The position numbers and the translations under genes are program-made. Shown piece after piece: positions 1 through 8,554 of a DNA stretch of 8,554 bases (positions are counted from its first letter, which is position 1; the number at the start of each line of letters is the position of its first letter). The DNA lies in contig CAMLHU010000083.1 in the NCBI GenBank assembly GCA_946479825.1, positions 1 through 8,554 of the forward strand, in the 5' to 3' direction. Below the pieces are notes generated by a model that saw nothing but the letters and a program-made list of their open reading frames with translations, made no database searches and was not told where the DNA came from. The stretch comes from an uncultured Gemmatimonadota bacterium. GTDB lineage: Bacteria > Gemmatimonadota > Gemmatimonadetes > Gemmatimonadales > GWC2-71-9.

Positions 1-24
1 AGCGCGCCGTCGGAGGCCGTGCCG

Positions 25-58
25 CGGGCCGTCCGACCGGACGGCCCGTTTAAGTTTC
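25..58 (+). terminator. Terminator-like hairpin at the left edge, upstream of the MATE gene
   Basis: Bases 25-34 and 39-48 form a perfect 10-bp inverted repeat (CGGGCCGTCC / GGACGGCCCG) around a 4-base GACC loop. It is followed directly by TTTAAGTTT at 49-57. This looks like a rho-independent terminator for a plus-strand gene lying left of the window. The T-tract is interrupted by AAG, so termination may be weak. The TAAGTT inside this tail resembles a -10 element (see the entry at 51-56), so the two signals may overlap. Confidence 0.55.
51..56 (+). promoter_or_regulatory. Possible -10 element for the MATE gene
   Basis: TAAGTT lies 9 bases before the TTG at 66 and 24 bases before the GTG at 81. 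The stretch 51-65 matches a stretch upstream of icd on the opposite strand (bases 2842 down to 2828) at 12 of 15 positions. That supports a shared promoter element. I see no convincing -35 hexamer, since that zone falls inside the hairpin. The call rests on motif resemblance only. Confidence 0.3.
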
Positions 59-65
59 CGGACCG

Positions 66-1469
66 TTGGCCGGGGGGTGTGTGGTCGGAAGTGCGTTCGC
101 CCCGCGTCGTTCGGACCTCCGCGAAATGGTGCGGCTCGCGGTGCCGGTCGTCGTGGTGCAGGTGGGCCTGATGCTGATGGGCGTCGTGGACACGGTGATG
201 GTGGGCCACCTCTCCAAGGAGGCCCTCGCCGCCGTGACCCTCGGCAACATCTACGTGTTCAGCACGGCCGTCATCGGGATGGGCGTGCTGATGGTCATCG
301 ACCCCGTCGTGGCCCAGGCCGTCGGGGCCGGCGACGAGCCCGCCATCGCCCGGGGGGTGCAGCGCGGGCTCCTCCTCGCGGTCCTGCTCTCGATCCCCGG
401 CGTGCTCTTCCTGCTTCCGGGCGAGGTGGTCCTGGGCGCGCTCCGGCAGCCGGCCGACGTGGTGCCCCTCGCGGCGCAGTACACCCGGGCCACGCTGCCG
501 GGGTTCCTGCCGTTCCTCGCGTTCATCGTCTTCCGGCAGACCCTCCAGGCGATGAACCGCCTGGCCGCCATCGTCTGGATCGTGGTCGCCGGCAACCTCG
601 TGAACGTGGCGCTCAACTACGCGTTCATCTACGGGCACTTCGGCGCCCCGGCCCTCGGCGTCGTCGGTTCCGGCTGGGCCACGGCGGTGGGCCGGACCGT
701 CCTGGGCGCGGGCATCCTGGTGCTCGCCTGGCGCGACCTCCGGCCGACCCTCATTCCGTTCCGCCGCGAAGTGCTCGAGTGGGCCCCGCTCCTCCGGATG
801 CTGCGGGTCGGCGCCCCGATCGCCGTCACCATGAGCCTCGAGTACGGCGCCTTCGCCGTGGTCGGCGTGATGATGGGCTGGCTCGGCACCACCCAGATGG
901 CGGGGCACCAGGTGGCGCTCAACCTCGCGTCGCTCACGTTCATGGTCCCGCTCGGCGTCTCGGGCGCCGGCGCCGTGCTGGTCGGCCAGGCCATCGGCCG
1001 GGGCGACCCGGACGGGATGCGCCGGGCGGCGGGGGCCGCGCTCATCCTCGGCGTCGGGTTCATGGCCGGGACGGCGGTGCTGTTCCTGCTCCTTCCCGGA
1101 CCGCTCGCCGCGCTCTACACCGGCGACCCCGGCGTGTACGCCCTCGCGGCGTCGCTCATCCCGATCGCCGGCCTCTTCCAGGTGTTCGACGGCACCCAGG
1201 CCGTCACGGTCGGCATCCTGCGCGGGGCGGGGGACACCTCCGCGCCGATGATCATCAACGTGCTGGGATTCTGGCTGGTGGGGATCCCGGTGAGCCGCTG
1301 GTTCGGCTTTGGCCTGGGGTGGGGGCCGGTGGGGCTCTGGTGGGGATTCGTGGCCGGGCTCGCCGCGGTGGCGCTCTTCCTGGTACTGCGTCTGCGAACC
1401 CGATTCCGGCGCACCGTCGAGCGCCTGGTCATCGACCGTCGGCACTCGGCCGAGCTCCCGGTGGCGTGA
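66..1469 (+). CDS. MATE-family (NorM-like) multidrug/cation efflux transporter
   Basis: This is an inner-membrane antiporter of the multidrug and toxic compound extrusion family, expected to export cationic compounds in exchange for Na+ or H+. Read from TTG 66 it has 467 residues, with about twelve hydrophobic segments in two pseudo-symmetric halves. The halves show paired signatures, QAVGAGD (about 84-90) and QAIGRGD (about 308-314). The first helix carries MGVVDTVMVG (38-47). Asp42, Glu259 and Asp375 fall where NorM-type proteins carry their three functional acidic residues, which supports the cation-coupled NorM branch. The start is uncertain: an in-frame TAA at 51 limits it, and TTG 66, GTG 81 (after a G-run) and ATG 126 are the options. 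ATG 126 would still leave the first helix intact. The gene converges on icd. The substrate cannot be told from sequence. Confidence 0.93.
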   Translation: MAGGCVVGSAFAPRRSDLREMVRLAVPVVVVQVGLMLMGVVDTVMVGHLSKEALAAVTLGNIYVFSTAVIGMGVLMVIDPVVAQAVGAGDEPAIARGVQRGLLLAVLLSIPGVLFLLPGEVVLGALRQPADVVPLAAQYTRATLPGFLPFLAFIVFRQTLQAMNRLAAIVWIVVAGNLVNVALNYAFIYGHFGAPALGVVGSGWATAVGRTVLGAGILVLAWRDLRPTLIPFRREVLEWAPLLRMLRVGAPIAVTMSLEYGAFAVVGVMMGWLGTTQMAGHQVALNLASLTFMVPLGVSGAGAVLVGQAIGRGDPDGMRRAAGAALILGVGFMAGTAVLFLLLPGPLAALYTGDPGVYALAASLIPIAGLFQVFDGTQAVTVGILRGAGDTSAPMIINVLGFWLVGIPVSRWFGFGLGWGPVGLWWGFVAGLAAVALFLVLRLRTRFRRTVERLVIDRRHSAELPVA

Positions 1470-1512
1470 AAAAGAACGGGGCGCGCGGGCCTACGGCCGG
1501 CGCACCCCGTTC
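1469..1512 (-). terminator. Rho-independent terminator of icd, between convergent genes
   Basis: Bases 1474-1512 form a long imperfect hairpin. Eight outer pairs (GAACGGGG with CCCCGTTC) are followed by a C-A mismatch, four pairs, a G-G mismatch and four more pairs around a TAC loop. On the minus strand the stem is followed by five T residues (A-run at 1469-1473), the classic layout for terminating icd. On the plus strand it begins 4 bases after the MATE stop but has no T-run after it, so for MATE it is more likely a 3' stabilising structure or a weak terminator. The A-run overlaps the last base of the MATE stop codon. Confidence 0.8.
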
Positions 1513-1518
1513 GGTCCC

Positions 1519-1532
1519 GGCGGCCTGCCGCC
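1519..1532 (-). other. Small hairpin directly after the icd stop codon
   Basis: GGCGG and CCGCC pair around a four-base loop; the inverted repeat itself is 6+6 bases with 2 between. It abuts the icd stop codon (TAG, read from 1535 to 1533) and comes before the large terminator hairpin. It may be part of the icd 3' end structure. In G/C-rich DNA an inverted repeat this short can occur by chance. Confidence 0.3.
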
Positions 1533-2780
<1,248 letters not shown>

Positions 2781-2836
2781 GGAGTTCTCGTGGAGTGCGG
2801 GGGCTGCGCACCGCGCGCAGTCCGTGCCGGGCCGGA

Positions 2837-2842
2837 AGTTTA
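2837..2842 (-). promoter_or_regulatory. Possible -10 element for icd
   Basis: Read on the minus strand this is TAAACT, four of six matching TATAAT, and it would give an untranslated leader of about 50 bases before the icd ATG. It sits in the 113-bp divergent gap. The following bases (TTCCGGCCCG) closely match those after TAAGTT upstream of the MATE gene. I see no clear -35 hexamer. Confidence 0.35.
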
Positions 2843-2880
2843 CTCCGCCGGCGGGGTTCCCGGCATCCCCCGGCGCGCGC

Positions 2881-2886
2881 TAGATT
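2881..2886 (+). promoter_or_regulatory. Possible -10 element giving a leaderless acetoacetyl-CoA synthetase mRNA
   Basis: TAGATT ends 7 bases before the GTG start at 2894. Transcription normally begins about 6-8 bases after the -10 hexamer, so the mRNA would start at or next to the GTG. No Shine-Dalgarno-like sequence lies in the intervening CTCGCGC. Both facts fit leaderless translation. The -35 zone is not recognisable. Confidence 0.4.
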
Positions 2887-2893
2887 CTCGCGC

Positions 2894-4885
<1,992 letters not shown>

Positions 4886-4920
4886 ATCGGGGCGTGGTTC
4901 CGCGAGTGGGCCCAAGCTGT

Positions 4921-4926
4921 TAGGTT
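4921..4926 (+). promoter_or_regulatory. Possible -10 element before phenylalanine hydroxylase
   Basis: TAGGTT lies in the 90-bp gap after acetoacetyl-CoA synthetase and would give a leader of about 40 bases before ATG 4976. It fits the TARRYT pattern of the other candidate -10 sites in the window. No -35 is evident. The gene could instead be transcribed from upstream, so this is a weak call. Confidence 0.25.
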
Positions 4927-4963
4927 GAAAGGGCTTAGACCGACCCCCGTCACGCGCTCGGGC

Positions 4964-4969
4964 AGGAGG
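4964..4969 (+). promoter_or_regulatory. Ribosome binding site that fixes the phenylalanine hydroxylase start
   Basis: AGGAGG is a full consensus Shine-Dalgarno with a 6-base spacer to ATG 4976. It decides the start in favour of this ATG over the in-frame TTG at 4925, which lacks such a site and would add 17 residues with no family resemblance. Confidence 0.85.
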
Positions 4970-4975
4970 CTCTGG

Positions 4976-5905
4976 ATGGGCACCGCGACTGCGCCGCTCG
5001 GACTCACCACGACCAAGGCCCCGTTCATCGAACAGGCCCAGGCCCGGGGTGAGCTCTACATCCACCAGCCCTACGAGCAGTACACCGAGGAGAACCACGA
5101 GGCCTGGCGGCGGCTGTACGGCCGGATGGTGGAGCGGTGGCGCCAGTACGCCAATCCCCGTTTCCTGCAGGGGCTCGACACCCTCTGCCTCGACCCCGCC
5201 CGGGTGCCCCGCCTCGAGGACGTGAACCGCTTCATGGCGCCGCTCACCGGGTTCCGCGCCAAGCCGGTGAGCGGCTACGTCCCCGCGTTCCTCTTTTTCG
5301 ACTGCCTCCGGCGGCGCGAGTTCCCGACGACCATCACCATCCGCGACCTCGCCACGCTCGACTACCTGCCGGAACCCGACATCTTCCACGACATCGCCGG
5401 CCACGTGCCGATGCACACCGACCGCGCCTTCGCCGACGCGCTGGTGCGGTTCGGCGACTGCGCCCACACGGCGGCCGAGATCGTCGCGGGGATCGCCGAC
5501 GAGCGCGAGAAGGTCCGGCGCCTGACCAGCATCTACAAGGCCCTCGCCCGGTTCTTCTGGTTCACCGTCGAGTTCGGCCTGATGCGCGGGGCCCGGGCGG
5601 GGGAGGTCAAGGTGTACGGGAGCGGGCTGCTGAGCTCGTACGGCGAGATCGCCCACTGCGTCGAGAGCCGGGAGGTCCAGCGCTACCCGATCCAGCTGGA
5701 GTGGGTCATCAACCAGTACTTCGAGATCGACCATTATCAGCCGCTGCTCTTCGTCGTCGACTCGTTCGAGCACCTGTTCGACCTGGTCGGCGAGCTCGAG
5801 CGCTGGATGAAGGACGGCCGGCTCGACAACGTAAGTCCCGGCGAGCCCGAGATGGGTGAAGCCGACGTTCGCAGCTTCCTCGAGGCGTCCGCCGCGCTCG
5901 CCTGA
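4976..5905 (+). CDS. phhA: Phenylalanine 4-hydroxylase (aromatic amino acid hydroxylase)
   Basis: This non-haem iron, tetrahydropterin-dependent monooxygenase turns phenylalanine into tyrosine in the cytoplasm. The 309 residues comprise only the catalytic domain, as in monomeric bacterial enzymes; no N-terminal ACT regulatory domain is present. Landmarks: YTEENHEAWRRLYGR (36-50), GFRAKPVSGYVP (92-103), the iron-binding motif PDIFHDIAGHVPM (134-146) with His138 and His143, and the third ligand Glu199 in FFWFTVEFGL (193-202). YGSGLLSSYGEIAH (214-227) follows. The start is set by AGGAGG upstream. It precedes HPPD by 65 bp and fits a phenylalanine/tyrosine degradation operon, which favours phenylalanine over tryptophan as substrate. 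The dehydratase that usually recycles the pterin cofactor (PhhB/PCD) is not in the window. Confidence 0.95.
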   Translation: MGTATAPLGLTTTKAPFIEQAQARGELYIHQPYEQYTEENHEAWRRLYGRMVERWRQYANPRFLQGLDTLCLDPARVPRLEDVNRFMAPLTGFRAKPVSGYVPAFLFFDCLRRREFPTTITIRDLATLDYLPEPDIFHDIAGHVPMHTDRAFADALVRFGDCAHTAAEIVAGIADEREKVRRLTSIYKALARFFWFTVEFGLMRGARAGEVKVYGSGLLSSYGEIAHCVESREVQRYPIQLEWVINQYFEIDHYQPLLFVVDSFEHLFDLVGELERWMKDGRLDNVSPGEPEMGEADVRSFLEASAALA

Positions 5906-5931
5906 GCGCCGGGAGCCCAGACCTCGTGCGC

Positions 5932-5954
5932 GGCCCGGTGCAGCGTCCCGGGCC
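5932..5954 (+). other. Hairpin in the phenylalanine hydroxylase-HPPD gap
   Basis: GGCCCGG (5932-5938) and CCGGGCC (5948-5954) pair around a 9-base loop, followed by CTTT and then the HPPD ribosome site 6 bases later. The structure could be a weak attenuator or could mark the mRNA end of the upstream gene. The T-stretch is only three bases, so it is not a convincing terminator. Confidence 0.35.
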
Positions 5955-5960
5955 CTTTCC

Positions 5961-5966
5961 GGAGGA
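5961..5966 (+). promoter_or_regulatory. Ribosome binding site that fixes the HPPD start
   Basis: GGAGGA lies 4 bases before ATG 5971 (GGAGG 5 bases before). This supports ATG 5971 over the in-frame GTG at 5926, which would add 15 residues including a translated ribosome site. Confidence 0.8.
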
Positions 5967-5970
5967 TCGC

Positions 5971-7092
5971 ATGGCCACTGCCGTCAAGATGAACCCCAAC
6001 ACCGCCCACGACACCTTCCCGATCAACGGGACCGACTACATCGAGTTCTGGGTGGGCAACGCGAAGCAGGCGAGCCTGTACTACAGCGCCGCCTTCGGCT
6101 TCGAGCTCGTGGCCTACCGCGGCCCGGAGACCGGCACCCGCGACCGGGCGAGCTACGTGATGCAGCAGGGGAAGGTCCGCCTGGTCCTGACCTCGCCCCT
6201 CGGGCCGGAGGGACCGATCGCCGAGCACGTCCATCGCCACGGCGACGGCGTCCGCGACCTGGCGCTCTGGGTGGACGACGCCCGCGACGCCTTCGCGAAG
6301 GCGGTCGAGCGCGGGGCGCGCGCCGTGCAGGAGCCGGTCGTGCTCACCGACGGCGACGGCGAGATCGTCCACGCGGCCATCGCCACCTACGGCGACACCA
6401 TCCACTCGCTGGTCGAGCGCCGCACGTACCGCGGCGCCTTCATGCCCGGATTCGTCCCCGCCCGGAGCCGCTTCACCCCGCCGCCGGTGGGCCTCAAGTA
6501 CGTCGACCATTGCGTCGGCAACGTCGAGCTCGGCGCGATGGACCGGTGGGTCAAGTTCTACGAGCACGTCCTCGGCTTCTACAACCTGATCTCGTTCGAC
6601 GACAAGACCATCACCACCGAGTACTCGGCGCTGATGTCCAAGGTCGTCGCCAACGGCAACGGCCGGATCAAGTTCCCGCTCAACGAGCCGGCCCAGGGCC
6701 GCAAGAAGAGCCAGATCGACGAGTACCTCGAGTTCTACCGCGGCGCCGGCGTCCAGCACATCGCCATCGCCACCGACGACATCATCGCCACGGTCACCGC
6801 GCTCCGCGACCGCGGCGTCGAGTTCCTGAAGGTCCCGGGCGCCTACTACGACGACGTCCTCAACCGGGTCGGCAAGATCGACGAGGACCTGGCCCCGCTC
6901 CGGGAGCTCGGCATCCTCGTCGACCGCGACGACGAAGGCTACCTGCTCCAGATCTTCACCAAGCCGGTCGAGGACCGGCCGACGCTCTTCTACGAGATCA
7001 TCCAGCGGAAGGGCGCCAAGAGCTTCGGGGCGGGGAACTTCAAGGCCCTCTTCGAGGCCATCGAGCGGGAGCAGGCCGCGCGGGGCAATCTC
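5971..7092 (+). CDS. hppD: 4-hydroxyphenylpyruvate dioxygenase, conserved coding extent; normal stop codon missing
   Basis: This non-haem iron enzyme converts 4-hydroxyphenylpyruvate and O2 to homogentisate and CO2. Two vicinal-oxygen-chelate domains are visible: the N-terminal one begins IEFWVGNAKQASLYY (24-38), the catalytic one KYVDHCVGNVELG (176-188). Iron ligands are His180, His263 (GVQHIA) and Glu342 (FYEIIQRKG). EYSALMSKVV and KKSQIDEYLEFY match the actinobacterial/animal subfamily. As I recall it, that subfamily's proteins end at or near EREQ..RGNL; here this is residues 365-374, ending at 7092. The coordinates stop there by homology, because the frame has no stop: the next codon is TAC and the frame continues to TGA 8491-8493 (see 7093-8493). 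Either the stop was lost by one substitution, or an indel moved the frame away from TGA 7134-7136, or the sequence has an error. Function of the conserved part looks intact. Confidence 0.93.
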
Positions 7093-7151
7093 TACCACCG
7101 GGTCGAGGGCCGCCGGCCGTGGGCGGCGCCGGGTGACACCGGCGGAGCCCA

Positions 7152-7169
7152 CGACCCGCGACCCGCGAC
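7152..7169 (+). repeat. 7-bp tandem repeat before HGD
   Basis: CGACCCG occurs twice back to back (7152-7158 and 7159-7165), followed by a partial third copy, CGACG. It lies between the conserved end of HPPD and the HGD ribosome site and looks non-coding in character. Copy-number change here would shift any reading frame passing through. Confidence 0.5.
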
Positions 7170-7171
7170 GC

Positions 7172-7175
7172 AGGA
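7172..7175 (+). promoter_or_regulatory. Ribosome binding site for HGD
   Basis: AGGA with a 5-base spacer precedes ATG 7181. With the family N-terminus MPFYHTLGQIPKKRHT, it favours ATG 7181 over the in-frame GTG at 7133. The GTG would add 16 residues and overlaps an out-of-frame TGA (GTGA at 7133-7136). Confidence 0.65.
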
Positions 7176-7180
7176 CCACT

Positions 7181-8374
7181 ATGCCATTCTACCACACCCT
7201 CGGCCAGATCCCGAAGAAGCGGCACACCGTCTTCCGGCGCCCCGACGGCGGCCTCTACAGCGAAGAGCTGATGGGCCACGAGGGCTTCGTCGGGACCTCG
7301 TCGCTGCTCTACCACGTCCATCCGCCGACGACCGTCAAGTCCGCCCGGCGGATCCGGTCGATCGTCTGGGAGGCCGACGAGGACACCTCGCTCCGCCACC
7401 GGCACTTCCGGACCGCCCAGGCCCGCCGCGGCGGGAGCGCCACGCTCGACCGGGTCCCGCTGCTCTTCAACGCCGACGTGGCGATGCTGTACGTCGCCCC
7501 GGACCGGAACGACGAGCACTTCTATCGCAACTCCCAGGCCGACGAGGTGGTGTACGTCTGCGAGGGCAGGGGCGTGCTCGAGTCGGGATTCGGCGACCTG
7601 CCGTTCGAGCCCGGGCACTACGTCGTCGTGCACCGGAACATCCTCCACCGCTGGCGGTTCGACCTGGCCGCCGGCCCGGTCAAGCTCGTCGTGTTCGAGA
7701 GCCGCGGCCACGTGCGGTTCCCCAAGCGCTATCGCAACGAGTTCGGCCAGCTGCTCGAGGGCGCCCCGTTCTGCGAGCGGGACGTCCGCCGGCCGGCCGA
7801 GCTCCGCACCCACGACCAGCGCGGCGACTTCCCGGTCCTGGTCAAGCAGTACGACGCGATCAACGAGCTCGTCCTCGACCACCATCCGTTCGACGTGGTC
7901 GGCTGGGACGGCTATTTCTACCCGTGGGCGTTCAGCATCCACGACTTCGAGCCGATCGTCGGCCGGATCCACCAGCCGCCGCCGGTCCACCAGACCTTCC
8001 AGGGCGATGGGTTCGTCATCTGCTCGTTCTGCCCGCGGCCGTACGACTTCGACCCCAACGCCATCCCGGCGCCGTACAACCACAGCAACGTGGACTCCGA
8101 CGAGGTGCTGTTCTACGCCTCGAGCGAGTTCATGAGCCGGAAGGGGATCGAGTACGGCTCGATCACGCATCACCCGGACGGGCTCCCGCACGGGCCGCAC
8201 CCGGGGCGCGCCGAGGCGTCGATCGGCGCCAAGGCGACCAACGAGCTCGCGGTCATGATGGACTCGTTCCGCCCGCTCCACGTCGCCAAGGCGGCGCTGG
8301 CCATCGAAGACCCGGCCTACCACAAGAGCTGGCTCGACCAGCAGCACGAGCAGTTCAGCCCGCCGACCAGCTGA
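7181..8374 (+). CDS. hmgA: Homogentisate 1,2-dioxygenase
   Basis: This Fe(II) cupin enzyme opens the homogentisate ring to give maleylacetoacetate, the step after HPPD. The 397 residues are shorter than the animal and Pseudomonas enzymes (about 430-445) and resemble a shorter bacterial subtype beginning MP(F/Y)YH..G.IP.KRH. Landmarks: NSQADEVVYVCEGRG (117-131), the cupin-like FEPGHYVVVHRNILHRW (142-158), and the C-terminal metal site, for which His301 and Glu308 (in HSNVDSDE, 301-308) and His337 (in LPHGPHPG, 335-342) are the likely ligands. The His-Glu spacing is 7 residues here, against 6 in the human enzyme as I recall it. AGGA and the family N-terminus fix the start. A hairpin follows the stop. 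Fumarylacetoacetase and maleylacetoacetate isomerase, the following steps, are not in the window. Confidence 0.95.
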   Translation: MPFYHTLGQIPKKRHTVFRRPDGGLYSEELMGHEGFVGTSSLLYHVHPPTTVKSARRIRSIVWEADEDTSLRHRHFRTAQARRGGSATLDRVPLLFNADVAMLYVAPDRNDEHFYRNSQADEVVYVCEGRGVLESGFGDLPFEPGHYVVVHRNILHRWRFDLAAGPVKLVVFESRGHVRFPKRYRNEFGQLLEGAPFCERDVRRPAELRTHDQRGDFPVLVKQYDAINELVLDHHPFDVVGWDGYFYPWAFSIHDFEPIVGRIHQPPPVHQTFQGDGFVICSFCPRPYDFDPNAIPAPYNHSNVDSDEVLFYASSEFMSRKGIEYGSITHHPDGLPHGPHPGRAEASIGAKATNELAVMMDSFRPLHVAKAALAIEDPAYHKSWLDQQHEQFSPPTS

Positions 8375-8380
8375 CCGCGC

Positions 8381-8414
8381 GCGCCGGGTCTGGACACCCG
8401 TCCCGACCCGGCGC
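8381..8414 (+). terminator. Inverted repeat after HGD, possible operon end
   Basis: GCGCCGGGT (8381-8389) and ACCCGGCGC (8406-8414) form a perfect 9-bp stem with a 16-base loop, starting 7 bases after the HGD stop. No T-run follows (ACCCTTCCCC), so this is not a textbook rho-independent terminator. It may mark the mRNA 3' end or be a regulatory site for the next gene, whose start is 12 bases downstream. Confidence 0.4.
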
Positions 8415-8425
8415 ACCCTTCCCCG

Positions 8426-8554
8426 ATGCCCGCGACGCTCGCCGCCCTCGCCGTTCTCGGCGTGGGGTATGTCCTCGCCTACCTCCTCTATGACCGCCTC
8501 CGCGACCGGTTCGGCTACGTGGGCGGGGCGGAGTACGTCCTGCTCGGACTCTTC
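8426..8554 (+). CDS. N-terminus of a probable integral membrane protein (partial, runs off the window)
   Basis: An open frame from ATG 8426 runs 43 codons to the last base without a stop. It starts with a hydrophobic segment (about residues 4-22, LAALAVLGVGYVLAYLLYD), then a charged DRLRDRFGY turn, then a second apolar stretch (GGAEYVLLGLF, 33-43). Two closely spaced apolar segments separated by a basic loop suggest a multi-pass membrane protein. The pattern would suit the first helices of a cation/proton antiporter, but that is a guess from little sequence. No purine-rich ribosome site precedes the ATG, so the start is not certain. Its strand and position leave open whether it is co-transcribed with HGD. 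Confidence 0.6.
   Translation, partial: MPATLAALAVLGVGYVLAYLLYDRLRDRFGYVGGAEYVLLGLF

Larger units (their letters stand above)
7093..8493 (+). other. Stop-free extension of the HPPD frame, running through HGD in another frame
   Basis: After the conserved HPPD terminus the same frame stays open for 466 codons until TGA 8491-8493. The predicted residues are rich in Arg, Pro, Ala and Gly with no recognisable domain, as expected for an out-of-frame reading of a G/C-rich gene; the homogentisate dioxygenase occupies 7181-8374 in another frame. I therefore treat the extension as an artefact of stop loss or indel, not as a real C-terminal domain. If the stop loss is genuine, ribosomes would read into HGD in the wrong frame and make a protein of about 840 residues. 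Confidence 0.6.

Noticed and set aside
2795..2893. Longer acetoacetyl-CoA synthetase starting in the divergent gap
   Set aside because: The added residues are Arg-rich with no family resemblance, and they would overlap the candidate promoters for both divergent genes.
5737..7179. Minus-strand open frame of 480 codons opposite HPPD
   Set aside because: Antisense shadow of HPPD with acidic, Val/Leu/Asp-rich low-complexity composition; no recognisable motif or ribosome site.
7133..7180. N-terminal extension of HGD from GTG 7133
   Set aside because: The extension (TPAEPTTRDPRRRTT) is unlike the family, while ATG 7181 has an AGGA site and gives the usual MPFYH start.
7040..8416. Minus-strand open frame of 458 codons opposite HGD
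   Set aside because: Antisense shadow of HGD, with the same composition bias and no family resemblance.
5971..8493. A real HPPD-plus-novel-domain fusion protein of about 840 residues
   Set aside because: The extra part is out of frame with a clearly functional HGD and has shadow-like composition, so stop loss or an indel is more likely than a true fusion.

Overview
The window is a stretch of chromosome from a high-GC bacterium (roughly 70% G+C by eye). Genes are tightly packed and third codon positions are strongly G/C, so long spurious open frames appear on both strands. Protein types (a bacterial acetoacetyl-CoA synthetase, and HPPD and homogentisate dioxygenase of the kind seen in actinobacteria and soil phyla) and TARRYT-type -10 hexamers would suit Gemmatimonadota or another high-GC soil lineage. 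That placement is inference; there is no rRNA or marker gene here to fix it.

Layout. Bases 1-58 hold no gene, but they contain a terminator-like hairpin followed by a T/A-rich stretch that may also be a promoter. Bases 66-1469 (+) encode a MATE-family efflux transporter. It converges on an NADP-type isocitrate dehydrogenase (icd) at 1533-2780 (-). The two are separated by a large imperfect hairpin with a T-run on the icd strand, a good rho-independent terminator for icd. A 113-bp divergent gap (2781-2893) separates icd from a set of four plus-strand genes: acetoacetyl-CoA synthetase (2894-4885), phenylalanine 4-hydroxylase (4976-5905), 4-hydroxyphenylpyruvate dioxygenase (from 5971) and homogentisate 1,2-dioxygenase (7181-8374). 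A membrane-protein gene begins at 8426 and runs off the end.

How the genes work together. Three of the four plus-strand enzymes are consecutive parts of one route: phenylalanine to tyrosine (PAH), then, after a transamination not encoded here, 4-hydroxyphenylpyruvate to homogentisate (HPPD), then ring opening to maleylacetoacetate (HGD). The end products of that route are fumarate and acetoacetate. The first gene, acetoacetyl-CoA synthetase, activates acetoacetate, so the cluster can be read as catabolism plus capture of its own end product. Fumarate would enter the TCA cycle, in which the divergently transcribed icd works. Tyrosine aminotransferase, maleylacetoacetate isomerase, fumarylacetoacetase and the pterin recycling enzyme are not in the window.

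The most striking oddity is that the HPPD frame has no stop codon. After the family's usual C-terminal residues (RGNL, ending at base 7092) the frame stays open for another 466 codons, right through the HGD gene in a different frame, to a TGA at 8491-8493. The codon directly after RGNL is TAC, one substitution from TAA or TAG. No mobile element, CRISPR array, RNA gene or defence-like system was recognised; this is essentially a metabolic region.
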